Below, in pieces: positions 35,651-47,362 of a stretch of 64,000 nt of DNA (position 1 is the stretch's first letter; each line of letters starts with the position of its first letter). Under the pieces are notes generated by a model that had not been told where the DNA came from, made no database searches, and saw only the letters and a list, made by a program, of their open reading frames with translations. Location of the stretch: NCBI GenBank assembly GCA_037157565.1, contig JAZHRO010000012.1:10628501-10692500 (forward strand). The letters run 5' to 3'. The position numbers and the translations under genes are program-made. This DNA comes from Thalassia testudinum (Eukaryota; Streptophyta; Magnoliopsida; Alismatales; Hydrocharitaceae).

Positions 35651-37306
35651 TGATAAGTCGATTTTCGCTTTCGAATAATGTATTAAGATGATTCATCGTT
35701 GTAGGATCAAAGTAGTGGAAAATCGCTTAACAAAATAATTAAAATTAAAATTAAATCACTTGCAGAAGAGCGGGTCGTGTCCACAGGGAGGCAATGATGC
35801 AATAAAATCTTGATTATTTCGTATTCGTTCAATCAAGTGCGAAATCCATAGTCAAATCTGACATGAAATGAGATGGAAAGAAGATGCACAATAACTCAAA
35901 AATATAAGGGTAGATGTGCAATTTTTCCTCACTAAAATATTCAATAAATATGTGATGATTCTATTTAATTTCCAATTGACATGCATTAGAGAAAATTTGT
36001 GCACATTTTAATCCAAAACCAATGTTAAAACATGTGAATAACAATGGCCACACAATTATCAGAAAGCATGAGTATGAAGTTAAAATTTCACCACAATAAA
36101 ATAATCATAAATTAAAATTGATTTTGGTGGCAATGGCATTCAAATGTAAATAGTAATTAACATAAAAGCAGAGGATTTTAGCTCTCTCCTCCTTGCGCAT
36201 GGGAGAGAGGTTCAATCGAGGAGTTACTCCTACAAGAGGTCGGCTAAAGCGAGGCCTTCGCGGTGGTGGCAGCGGTGCGTCGTGAGATGGCCGGAGCAGG
36301 CCTGCCGGAGGAGAGTAGTGGTGGCAATGGAGGAGGTTGCTGCTGGCCGTGCTTGCTGGTGAAGGCACGCGCTAGTGTTGGAGGTGCTGTAGGCACTCAG
36401 AGGCATGGGTGCGAGGGCATGCGGGTGCTCTACAGGCCACTTAGGCCCGTGGGCACTTGTGGCTAGGTGGTTGCAGGCGCTGCTGGTGAAGGCACGTGGG
36501 TGTTGCAGCGAGGGTAGGTGGAGGTGCGGGTTCTGCAAGGTGCACAGGCGCACGCGGTGGTCCTGTTGGCACTGCTACAGGTGCTGCAGAGTGTGCTGCA
36601 GATGATGGCGCAGGTGCGTGCAGTAGCTAAGGTGAGGAGACGCGGGCGTGTGGTGGCTGGGTGAAGGTGAAGGCACGGTGGGCAGATGGCACGTGCGCTG
36701 AAGGTGGGTGTGCTGGAGGTTGGGGTGAGTTGCTGGCTGAGGTGAAGAGTTACAGAGACTCTTTGGTGGTGTGGGCTGTCACCCCACGTGCCCACGGTGG
36801 TGAGTTGTTCTGCCGCGGTGAGGCCGGTGGTATGGAATGGAAGAGGAGCAAGGTCCTCTAAACATAGTGATGGACAAGGGGTGGTGGCCTTCTCCCAACA
36901 GCAGCTCTCCCTTCTCCTTTTGTAGCCACGGCCACACTAATTTCAAATTCAAAATGCCGTAGCATGAATGTGATGCACAGGAGGAGGAGGCGGAGCCGAA
37001 GCCGGAGGAGTTACCTGTGCAAAGGAGAAAAGAGAATAAAAGAATAAAATATTATGGTTGTTTATGCATAAACCCTTAACTTCTATATTAAATTAAAATA
37101 ATGCAAGTAATTCACTTAATTGATTAACTAATCAAATGCACGTAATTCTAAGTTAATTCTAAATGCATGCAATGAATGAATTATGCAGTTAGGCTAAAAA
37201 TATGAATTAATTTATTTACATCCTAATGTATGCTATCTAAATGATCAAATTAATTTAATGTCTAGACATTTAGATACTTAAATAGCCCACGAATATGGGC
37301 TAATCA
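35651..37306 (-). mobile_element. 3' LTR of element C (1656 bp)
   Basis: Element sense starts TGATTAGCCCATATTCGTGG and ends ...GACTTATCA. A TATA-like CTACAAAAGG is at 36926-36917. It is preceded (higher coordinates) by the purine tract at 37307. Overlapping frames on both strands at 36230-36860 arise from GC-rich sequence. Confidence 0.95.
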
Positions 37307-37345
37307 AATACCCTCATGCCTAATTTTTGCTAGTCCTTAGCAAAA
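37307..37345 (-). promoter_or_regulatory. 3' polypurine tract of C with adjacent hairpin
   Basis: On the minus strand: TTTTGCTA, AGGAC, TAGCAAAA (37345-37325), then TTAGGCATGAGGGTATT up to the LTR. The layout is the same as in D (18008-18044) and F (58137-58175). Confidence 0.75.
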
Positions 37346-38573
37346 TCAAGCAAAACCTAGCACTCCAAGTAGACTAGCCAACCCAATCGGTCTTCCTTTA
37401 GAAACGTATTAAGTTCAGACTTTAGACCTAAGGTTTCCAAGTAGTTGTTAAGTTACAGACTAGGTCGGCTAAAGACGAGTTGCAGGCACAAGTTTCCCTG
37501 ATTTCTGACTCTACCCTAAGGTTTATTGATCCCTGAGATTAAAGCATCCGTGCATGTGCGTTGGTCTGAGTTATTTGAGTTAAAGGAAAAAGGATTTTTT
37601 TTTAATAATATATATATATATATATATTTTTTTTTATTTGATTCCTCTAAGTCTAACCTCGAATCAGCTATCAACATGGTCTGTGTCGGATTCATTGCCC
37701 CCATCACCGTACCTCGAAGGGTGCCTGGCTTTCGATGCTTCGAAATAGCACCGCCCATAGCGACCCCAAGAACTCCTGGCAATCGACACTTCGAGATAGT
37801 ATCGCCCATGGATTTCTAAAGCGAATTCAGGCCTGTGGCAATCGGCACTTCGAGATAGGGCCGCCCATGGTACTTGAACCGCACAATGCACTTACATGCC
37901 CCCAATAGGATGGATATCCTAAGAGACAAGCGTCGAGGAGGTAATATGTTATCATCGCATCCTCAAGGTGAGTATATACTCCACCTCTCCTGCGGTGGGA
38001 ACTCTTCCAATCAAATTGTCTTTTCAAGCCTCTCCTAAGTCAAAACTAAGAGAACCAAATCTCTTTTAAGAAAGGAATTAAGTTGATTATTTACTTACAC
38101 CAAACCAAGTGTGTGAAATTTGGATGCTTGGGTTACAAGGACCCGTAAACCAAAAGGTAGAATAAGACTCCAGGTACCACCCCACCTTTTAACTCAACCC
38201 TAGCTTTCCTTCCTCAACCTCTTGAGGAATGGTCCGTAACTTAACTCCTACTTAAGTTTTTAAGTCCACAAAGGACCCTAAAGGTATAAAACTAGTAGCT
38301 CACTTAGCTTCTAAAGTTCGACCCTAGAATCAACTTAGTCTAACTTAGAGTTCTGATTTTCTCAAGAATGCATGACCTAGCTAGTTAAGCTCAAAACTTT
38401 TTTTTTATTTTATTTTTTTTAAAATGCAATATGCATGAATGAATGCAAAATGTAGACATGCTATAAACAAAATGCCTCAGGTTCTCTCCCCCATGCCTAG
38501 TTCAAACAATGTCCTCATTGGAAACAAAAAATAGTTAAAGGAAGATATTACCTGAGGCGGAGAATGGTAGGAG
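37346..38573 (-). other. non-coding region between pol and 3' end of C
   Basis: No env-like or other ORF is supported. It contains an AT dinucleotide run (37607-37627) and three related blocks with CACTTCGAGATAG...CCGCCCATGG (cores at about 37730-37762, 37781-37810 and 37840-37870). The internal purine module is at 38484-38514 (element sense GGACATTG...AGGCATGGGGGAGAG). Confidence 0.65.
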
Positions 38574-39620
38574 CTAAGGCTCCTCAAGAGTGACCTCGTC
38601 AACTAGATGGCCATCCAAAGTAATATATGATTTTAACCGTTGACCATTGATGATAAAGGGAGTTGCTGAAGAGGAAGGGCTTTTAATCTCCACAGCTCCA
38701 TGTGGAAACACTTTAGTGATTATGTAAGGCCCATTCCAACGAGATTTTAACTTCCCAAGAAAAAGCTTAAGTCTGGAATTGAAAACCCAAACTTGTTGGT
38801 TGGGCTCAAAGGTCTTTCGAAGTATATACTTATCATGCAAGACCTTAGTTCTTTCTTTATAAGCTTGAGAGGAGTCATAAGCATCATTCCTCAGCTCCTC
38901 AAGCTCACTTAATTCCAGAAGTCATACCTTACCTGCCTTCTCTAAATCCATGTTAGCACTTCGAATAGCCCAAAGTGCCTTATGTTCCAACTCAACAAGT
39001 AAATGGCATGCTTTCCCATACACAACCCAAAAGGGAGAAGTACACAAAGGGGTCTTATAGGCCGTTCGATATGCCCACAAAGCATCATCGAGCTTTTGGG
39101 ACCAGTCTTTCCTATCAGGTCTAACGGTCTTTTCCAAAATATTTTTTATCTCCTTATTCGACACTTCAACTTGGCCACTCGTCTGAGGATGGTAAGGGGT
39201 AGTGACCTTGTGAGTCACTCTCAGACTCCTGATTAGCCGATTGAAGTGGTGGTTTCGGAAATGAGGTCCCCCATCACTTATAATGGTCTTGGGGTAGCCG
39301 AAATGAGATATGATATTGGCTTTCACAAATTTCAAAACCACAGAGTGGTCATTTGTGCACGTAGGAATGGCCTCTATCCATTTAGAGACATAATCAACTG
39401 CCACCAAGATATATTCATAACCATGGGATGACGGGAAGGGGCCCATAAAGCCAATTCCCCACACATCAAAAATTTCAACAGATTGAATAAGGTGTAGAGG
39501 CATTTCATTCCTCTTCCCAATCATTCCAGTCCGTTGACATCTAATACAGGCCTTAACAAAATTATGAGAATCCTTAAATAAGGAAGGCCACCAAAAATCG
39601 GACTAGAGAACCTTAAAAGC
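38574..39620 (-). pseudogene. pol: integrase of element C, catalytic Asp changed
   Basis: Downward from 39620: [28 protein letters not shown] (zinc-binding C-x2-C), then [17 protein letters not shown]. Here the first catalytic Asp is Gly (GGC), where E and B have WGID or GGID. The second Asp is present in [13 protein letters not shown], and the Glu in [15 protein letters not shown]-terminal blocks [23 protein letters not shown] and LRNDAYDSS follow, then RKTFEPNQQVWVFNSRLKLF and ...HGAVEIKSP, ending at the stop 38574. A stop splits the frame at about 38920. Missing catalytic Asp plus stops make it inactive. Confidence 0.85.
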
Positions 39621-41231
39621 AATTTTCTTAGCACCAAAGTGTCCTCCACAATGAAGTTCATGGCAAAAACTCAGCACACTTTGTTGTTCCTCTTCAGGTA
39701 CACAACATCTCAATACTTGGTCTTGTCCAATTTTAAATAATTCTGGCTCTTCCCAATGAAAATATCTTGCTTGGGAAATGAATCTCTTTCTTTTCTGCTC
39801 ATCCCAAGAGCCAGGAGTTTGTCCATTGACCAAGTAATTTACGGTATTTGCATACCAAGGTAAAGTTGGTGTTACCGCCATCAGAGTTTCATCGGGAAAT
39901 GTCTCGCGGATGTCTCCAGAAAGAGAGTCATTGAGTGGAAGGCGGGACAGGTGGTCAACCACAACATTTTCTACTCCTTTCTTTTCACGTATCTCCAAGT
40001 CAAATTCTTGAAGGAGTAGGATCCACCTAATCAGGCGTGGCTTAGAATCTTTCTTAGCAATGAGATGTTTCACTGCCGCATGATCAGTAAAAATAACCAC
40101 TTTAGACCCAAGCAAATAAGACCTAAACTTCTCCAGAGCAAAAACTATAGCAAGTAATTCTTTTTCAGTGACAGTGTAGTTTTGCTGAGGTTCAGTTAAA
40201 GTCTTGCTAGCATAATGCAGCACATGAGATCTTCCCTCAACCCTTTGTCCAAGGACTACTCCCACTGCATAATCCGAAGCATCACACATCAGCTCAAATG
40301 GGAGTGTCCAATCAGGAGCTTGGAGAATAGGCGTAGAGATCAAGGCCTCCTTCAAGGTTTGAAAGGCCTCGACACACTTTGAATCAAAATTAAAGGAAGA
40401 TTCCTTCGCCAACAAGTCACAAAGTGGCCTAGAAATTTTACTAAAATTTTTAATAAAGCGCCTCTAAAAGCCGGCATGGCCCAGAAAGGATCTAATTTGT
40501 TTGACGTTCGTGGGCAATGGGAATTTGGAAATAGAATCAATCTTGGCTTTATCTACTTCCAAACCTCGCTCGGATACAACATGCCCAAGTACAATTCCTT
40601 TCTGTACCATACAATGACTTTACTCCCAGCTGAGGACTAAACCAGTCTCCTTACATCGCTTCAACACATTCTCCAAGTGCAGGAGACACTAGTCGAAAGA
40701 CGAGGCATAAATGGAGAAGTCATCCATAAACACTTCAACACACTCGTCAATCATGTCTGAAAAAATAGACATCATACACCGCTGGAAGGTTGCAGGGGCA
40801 TTACATAATCCAAACGGCATACACCTGAATGCAAAAGTACCATAAGGACTCGTGAATGTCGTCTTCTCCTGGTCATCAGGAAAGACTGCCACTTGGTTGT
40901 ACCCAGAATATCCATCGAGAAAGCAATAATACTTATTCCCTGCCAATTTCTCGAGAATTTGATCAATAAAAGGCAAGGGAAAGTGATCCTTCTGGGTAGC
41001 GGTGTTCAGCTTGCGGTAATCAATACAGACCCTCCATCTAGTTGAGGGTCTAGTAACAACTTGTTCACCTTGGTCGTTGAATTCCACAGTAAAGCCTGCC
41101 TTCTTTGGCACCACATGAATAGGACTTACCCATTTACTATCTGCAATGGGATATATGATCCCAGCGTCCAACCACTTCAGGATTTCCTTTTTAACCACCT
41201 CCCTCAAATTAGGATTCAGACGTCTCTGCAT
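39603..41231 (-). pseudogene. pol: reverse transcriptase and RNase H of element C
   Basis: The RT frame 41231-40689 covers RRLNPNLREVVKKEILKWLD, IIYPIADSKWVSPIHVVPKK, VCIDYRKLNTATQKDHFPLP, SGYNQVAVFPDDQEKTTF, FAFRCMPFGLCNAPATFQ and FMDD at 40730-40719. After stops near 40690 and 40620 come GLEVDKAKIDSI and IRSFLGHAGF. The frame 40415-39603 covers the rest: [68 protein letters not shown] and the integrase N-terminus [18 protein letters not shown]. It is better preserved than in B. Confidence 0.9.
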
Positions 41232-41261
41232 GTCCCTAAATGGCTTGATGGAAGCATCAGT

Positions 41262-42200
41262 CTAAATGTGATGCATGCAGAGTGTGGAGTCTATACCCTT
41301 AATGTCAGCAATGCTCCAAGCAATAGCTTCCTTGTGCCTAGACAAGCATTCAATCAGGGCTCCCTCCTGTGCCTCAGATAGCACAGCTGAAATGATAACG
41401 GGGAGCGTATCATTGGCACCTAGGAAGACATACTTGAGAGTGTCAGGGAGGGGTTTCAACTCAAGGTCGGGGGCTTGTATGGTTGAGGGTTTCATAGTAG
41501 ATGTCCCCATCTTAGGTAGCAGATCTACCTTAGGCAAAGATGATGGGGGAAGAGAATCAGCAGAAACACCCAGCAATTCCTCAAGTTCTAGTATATCCCC
41601 TTCACATTCCTCCAAGATATGGGAATGCTCATTTAGCATGACATGCTGAAGGGGTCATCACATAACATTGCAGGGGTTGCCTCTTAAATCAGGTCATTTA
41701 TCACCTCAACTTGAGAACAATCCTCAAGTCCAGCTTGTTTGTAAGCATCAAACACATTAAGCCAGATTTTCCTATTCCCAAAGCCCATTTTCAATGCCCC
41801 AGTATTGCAATTGATTGAAGCATGCGAAGTTGCAAGGAAGGGGTGGCCCAAAATGATGGAGGGTTTGGTTTGCTTGTTGGTAGGGTCAGTGTCTAAAACT
41901 AAGAAGTCAACGGGAAAGAAGAAATCCTCCACTCTTATGAGGACATCTTCTAAAATTCCCCGTGGTGTCTTAAGTGATCGATCTACAACTTGAAGGATTA
42001 CAGGGCTAGGCTTCAGATTGCCTCCCCCAAGTTGTTCATACACGTAGCTCGGAAGGATGTTCACCCCTGTACCCAGATCAAGTAGAGCCTCATCAATCTG
42101 TAAGTCACCAATAACTATTGAGATGTATGGGGCTCTTGGGTCCTTAAGTTTCGGGGGTGTGCCATGTTCAACAATTGAGCTAACAGAATCAGGCAGGATA
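41262..42200 (-). pseudogene. pol: protease and linker of element C
   Basis: The protease active site DEALLDLGTGVNILP lies near 42095-42050 and continues in the frame 42064-41684 (SYVYEQLGGGN, VLIRVEDFFFPVDFLVLDTD, PSIILGHPFLATSHASINC). A stop and shift near 41690-41640 separate it from the linker frame 41639-41262 (LELEELLGVSADSLPPS, LPVIISAVLSEAQEGALI), which leads to RT. The layout is as in B. Confidence 0.85.
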
Positions 42201-42867
42201 ACTTTTGATTGGACCTGTTTCCTAGATTACCGCTTTTTCGTGCACAGGTCCTTTAAGAAGTGGGCATAAGACGAAATCTGCCTGATAGCTTCAAGCAAAG
42301 GCAGGTTAATCTGCACTTGCTAGAAAGTTTCCATGATCTCATCTGCCTTATCTTTGGCTCCAAATGAGCCAGCAGAGGTCTGCCCAGAGGTGGATAAGCG
42401 CTCTGGAAAGGGCACTCTTGATCTCTGGGTGGAAGGGTTGTCATGTCGAGTGAAGGGTGGAGCGGGGGCAACTTCTTCCGGTGAGGTGATTTCAAGTGGA
42501 GAAGATTTGGGCAAGTCTTCTCTGATGGGGGTGAAAGTCGAGGTGGTTGGTTTTTTAGGGGGTGAGACTATAGGAGCATCGGGTTTGGAAATTTCTTTCC
42601 CACTCCTCAGAATAGTCACCGCTTGAGCATGCTCCCTAAAGACAATCCCTTTTCCTTTAGGATTCTCCTCAACAGCACTGGGAAGCTTCTCAGTTTCTCT
42701 CTGTCTAATGGCCTCAACAAGGTGTCCTATTTGTGATTTCATCTCATGTATAGCCTTGTCATGAGATTGAATGATGACACTTTGACTTTCTTGCATAGTT
42801 TTCAACATTGCCTTCAATTCATCCATCTCAGAGGTCTTAGGTTGGGCAAAGGTCTGAGGTTGGTTCA
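42200..42867 (-). pseudogene. gag: gag of element C, C-terminal part
   Basis: After the S2 insertion the gag resumes as MNQPQTFAQPKTSEMDELKA, a helical stretch HLVEAIRQRETEKLPS, and VTILRSGKEISKPDAPIV, the conserved gag/protease junction. It then becomes Pro/Ser-rich (SPPKKPTTSTFTPI) to about MPTSVKQ-like sequence before the protease. The open frame listed up to 42964 includes about 97 bp of S2 and is not the native N-terminus. Confidence 0.8.
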
Positions 42868-45099
42868 TGATAAACGCTAGTTTATCATCATTCTTATGCA
42901 TTAAAACAAACCTAGCTCTTAGGATTTTACTCCGCAAATGGGTTTTTGGGCTGCATTTAGGCATAAAATAGGTTAGGCATGCATTGCATTTTTTATTATC
43001 TTTTTAATATGTTTTTGTGAGTGTTAGGGATGTACAGATATACAGATCCCTAAAACCCTAGCACTCAAGAAGGCAAATGGTGAAGGAGAAGCCCAGACTA
43101 GCTGGAACTCAGCTTGATCCAACTCACCACAGCTGGAACCTAGCTCACTTGAACTAGGGTTAGCTCATCCCAGCTCCATTCAGCTAATCTCAGCTGAATG
43201 GCATCTCAAGAGAGTTCATCTTAGCTCACCCTAGCTCAAGTCAGCTCAGATCCAGCTCAACTTAGCTGAGTCTAGCTCATCTCAGCTCCCACTAGTCCAC
43301 AGGGAGCTCTAGCTAGCTCAGTTGAGTGGACAAGAGTTCATCCCAGCTCAGATCCAGCTACATCCAGCTCCACTCAACTCCAGCCAGCTGAAGAAGAACT
43401 CATCCCAGCTCAGGAAGCTCAAGTCCAGCTCCCGGGGACTTAGCTTAGCTCAATTCAGCTGAGCTAAGCTACCTTAGCTACCTCAACCAGCTTGATTCTC
43501 CTCGAGAGCACCAGACCTAGCTCACCTTAGCTCATTATGGTAGAAGCTAGCTTACTTTAGCTTGGCTTAGCAGCTACCAAAGAACTAGCAAGCTAAGCCA
43601 GCTAGAGTAGCTCCATGCCAGCCTCTTCAGCAGCAGCTAGCTCCAATTTTAGCTCCAGACTTCTCGTCCTCAGCTCCTCCCTCCAAACCCTAGCTCCAAC
43701 ACCTTCTCCTCTACTCTCCCTTTAGCTAAGCTAGATTTTCTTAGCTTAGCTAGCAACCAGCTCCTTGGCCATCCACCACCTTCAAATTCAACCCTAGCTA
43801 GCTCCACCAACTTAAGCCTACCTAAGCTAGCTACCCTACTTAAGTTGGCACCACCTCCTAGCCACCCCTTCACCCCATTATCACCACCAAAAGACACCAA
43901 AAGTTGGCACCAAAAACTACCCCTAGCCACCTCTCTTTTGGCGCCAACTTTCAGCCCTTAATCCACCCTACACCTACCCACATAACCCATCCTAGCCATC
44001 CACCTACCCCTCCTTCTAGAATCCTTATTGGTGCCAACTTAGACCCCCTTCTAGAAGCCATTTTGGCGCCAACATCAAGGGGTGTCAACACCCATAACCA
44101 CCCCCTAGGTGTCCCTTAAGGTGGCGCCAATTGACCTTGGCCATTGGATCCTTAACCACCTCCATCTCTTCATCTTAGCCCTCCATTCCAAGAGTCACCT
44201 TAGCCCCCTTCCTATTCTATAAAAACCCACCACCTATCACCATTTTGGGGCATCCTCCATTAGTGTATTTTGCTACCTATACCACCTATACCTACGGCCA
44301 AGAAGAAGGAGTAGAGAAGGAGATTAAAGGGGCACATCACCAGCCCTTTTGGTGCCTTCTTCTCCCCACTCTCTTCAACTTGGGCCACGCCAAGGAGGAG
44401 GACTCTTCCACTTCAAGGAGGATGGCCAGGAAAGGGAGAAGGACCTAGGGTGGACGTCCACCCTTGGAGAGAAGCTTAGGGCTTGCCTTGGAGGACATCA
44501 CCTTGGCGGAGCACAGCAAGGAAGGAGTTGGAGGATTCTTTTCAAGATTGGGATCTACCAACCTTGGAGCAAGAAGCCCTCTTCTTCACCATCTATCTAG
44601 AGGATTTGTGTTTGATTTTCTTATTTGCAATTTTCTAGTAGTAGAAGCATTCCTCTACTAGGCCTTTTTGTAAAACACTTTTTCATTTATCTAGTTGCCT
44701 TCTTTGCAATTTCTTATTTGCATTTCTACTTGCTTTGTTTTTAGCATTCTTGACTCCCTCTCCCTAATTATTCTAGGCCTCCACTTGCCTAGAGTGAGCT
44801 TAGGGAGAGGTTCTACTTGCCACTTTAGAAGTAGTTTATTAAATTTGAAGTGTAAATCACCTTTCCGCCACCATTTCGCATGTTGTCTTAATTCAAAAAC
44901 AAAAAAATGATATATTAAAAAATACCAAAAAGAAAAGTTGAGATTTGTATTCCAAGCAAGAGAATAGAATCACTTTTGCAAACATTTGGCCTCCTTGGAC
45001 GACCCTAGATACTCCCCTATCTAGGAATATAAATTTAAGAGTTGATCGATTTTGCGCGTTACAACGACGTATTTTACAAACCGTGTGAAATCACTATCA
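42868..45099 (+). mobile_element. solo LTR S2 (2232 bp), AGCT-rich
   Basis: Starts TGATAAACGCTAG and ends GTGAAATCACTATCA, with GTTCA on both sides (42863-42867 and 45100-45104). It is inserted in the gag of C, and the gag reads continuously once S2 and one GTTCA are removed. A TATA box TATAAAAA at 44218-44225 and a following CT-rich leader give plus orientation. The segment 43090-43850 is packed with AGCT tetranucleotides. Frames within it (44245-44600 etc.) have no domain. Confidence 0.9.
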
Positions 45100-45104
45100 G
45101 TTCA

Positions 45105-46224
45105 TTTGATGGTTTTGAAAGAATTGTGGTTTATAATTCCCTGAATTTGAGACATTTCCTTGTCTCCATGAAAAGTTTGGGTGGTTCCTCCATCCCTCAT
45201 TATAAGTGTTGGAAAAAGGGTCATTACGAGGTCTAGGACGGAACCCTTGAGCGGCATTCAGATCCGCCTGTACAAGCTCAGGGAATTGGGAGGCCAAGTG
45301 GAAATCTACAGTGGCGTGTGTATTGCCTTAGTAAATTGAGCATTCGGAAGCTTGGGATGTGGAGGTGTTAGATACGAATGGACTCGGGTTCGACATAAGC
45401 CTTTCCATGTTTTGATTCAATAATTGAATCTGATAGGCTAAATTCTGGGTGTCCCTTGCCTCATTCGCCTCCAACTTTCTTTACATGAGAGTGGGCTTTC
45501 TATCCATGTAGACAGAATTCAAGTGAATAGAATTCTCACTCAAAGTATCTAAAAGGTTCCAAGCTTCATCCTCAGTCTTAGATAAAAAGGTTCCTGCAAA
45601 GACACCATCCACAATTTGCCTATGTGAGTCATTAAGTTCAATGTAGAACCTTTCAACCAGTTGCCATTTAGGCACCTGGTGATGTGGGAAAAGTCTCAGC
45701 AAGTCATTAAAGCGCTCCCACTCATCATGGAAAGCTTCCCCATCCTTTTGAACAAAACTCATAATTTCCCTCCTAAGGTGATTGGTTTTGCTCATGGGGA
45801 AGTACTTCTTCAAAAACTCCTTCTTCAGGGCATCCCAAGTGTTAATATCATCAAGAGTGTGATACCGATACTTGGCATTGTCCTTAAGGGAGAAGGGAAA
45901 GAGGGTCTGCATTTGAGCGTCATCAGTAACGTCCTGCAGCTTTACCATGGAACAGACCTCGGTGAATTCCTCTATATGCCTGTAAGGGTCATCCCTACCA
46001 GTACCATAAAAGGAGGGTAGCAAGGATATGGTACTGCTTTTGATCTCATTAGGATTGTCCTCTCCAGGTCTACGTAGTGCAGGGCCAGCTTGATTGGTTG
46101 GAATGAAATATTCCTTAAGGCTCCTTTGACCAGCCATTTCTACCCTTGGAAGGTTTCTTCTTAAGATTCTTTCAGGTTTAGTATCAAACACAAGTTGTCT
46201 CCTAAGAGAACGCCTACTAAGCAT
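45105..46224 (-). pseudogene. gag: gag of element C, N-terminal part
   Basis: The open frame 46224-45481 (247 aa) begins MLSRRSLRRQLVFDTKPERI and has SLLPSFYGTGRDDPYRHIEE, LFPFSLKDNAKYRYHTLD, TWDALKKEFLKKYFPMSKTN, FPHHQVPKWQLVERFYIELN and LDTLSENSIHLN. After a stop at 45481 it continues to a degenerate zinc-knuckle region (ECSIY, stop, GNTHATVDFH; Cys lost) and RPRNDPFSNTYNEGWRNHPNFSW, KPQFFQNHQM to the S2 insertion. This is the best-preserved gag in the window. Confidence 0.9.
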
Positions 46225-47342
46225 GCACTACAAACACAATTCAAAAGGACTTGTTCGGTCTTTACAAATTTAGGCTTTTGACTTTAGTAAATATTTGTAG
46301 GTGACAAAGCAAGTTGCCCAATCAATTACGCGCCTACTGTCAACCTTCGAAATTCCTAAAAAGACCTAGTTGGAGCTTAGGTGTTCTTCCCTAAATCTCA
46401 AATGGTAAAGCAAATCCAAAGACGGAAGATCGAGGGATGCAAGTAGGCCTAAGCCTTCCTTTGAAGCTGTGCTTTCACGGTGCTTCTCAACTACCCCCAA
46501 AAATCCGTGACAAGGTATCCTCCTCTTTGGATTTACAAAACCTTTGATCTCAAGTTCCGAACACTTTAGAATCCAACGGTAGGAGGGTTCTTGTCGTAGT
46601 CGTTCCAAGACTTAGGAGTGTCTAAATGTGTGCCGTGGTGCAAAAGATATAAGTGTGCATACACCGCAAAATATTTTGAATTTTGAATCACACACCATGT
46701 TTGAAAATCAAGTCCTTGATTTTTAGATGTCCCTCCTTTAATTAGTCCTTTTTCAAGAATATATGTGACCACTTGTTAAGTCTCTTCAAGACAGATTATG
46801 TGGTCTAAAAATTAATTCAAATTCAAATGCATTTGCATGACAGGTAGAAATGTGAAGTTAGAAATGCATACCTGATTCCAACATTCTTCATGCAATATGC
46901 AAGACAGGAAATTAAATCTAGATGCTGCTCATTCAGTCCTAAATGATTCGACCTAAGACAGGCAGCTTCTAACAGGTAGCTCGTGTTTTTGTTTTTATTT
47001 TTTTTTTAGCTACTTATGCACAAGAAAATAAAGGGTAAACAATCCACAAAATAAATTAATAACCTAAATCTAAAGAAAAGGGAACAAGCTCCCAAAAATC
47101 AACCCCAATTACTACAACGGCGAGAAAACAGAAATTAAACTTATGAAATGGAAAATCTCCTATAGAGGCAGAATCTAGGTCTCCATTTTCCGCGCATGTA
47201 AGCATCGCTCAAGGTCGACGTCTTCTCCCCGATGTGCCTGTCACCTCTCTCAAATTCTTCGCATAGAAAAAAAATGGTCAGATCACTGTGCAATGAAAAA
47301 TAATTAGAAATGAAATCAGGTGAAATTATTGCGTCTGTTGCC
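46225..47342 (-). other. 5' leader of element C
   Basis: Non-coding. It shares with B and F the GAAGC...GCTTC hairpin (46463-46486), the GTGACCACTTGTTAAGTC block (46764-46782) and the AGATGCTGC...GCAGCTTCT pair (46920-46980). Confidence 0.75.
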
Positions 47343-47360
47343 TCCCCAGCAACGGCACCA
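47343..47360 (-). promoter_or_regulatory. primer binding site of C, tRNA-Asp type
   Basis: Minus strand TGGTGCCGTTGCTGGGGA, two bases from the LTR, with two changes from the B site. Confidence 0.85.
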
Positions 47361-47362
47361 TT

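Noticed and set aside
42320..42964. 214-codon frame as a complete gene
   Set aside because: Its N-terminal part reads into solo LTR S2; the true gag sequence begins at the S2 border.
44245..44910. Open frames downstream of a TATA box in S2
   Set aside because: The TATA box is the LTR promoter; frames are short, without a domain, and end within the LTR.
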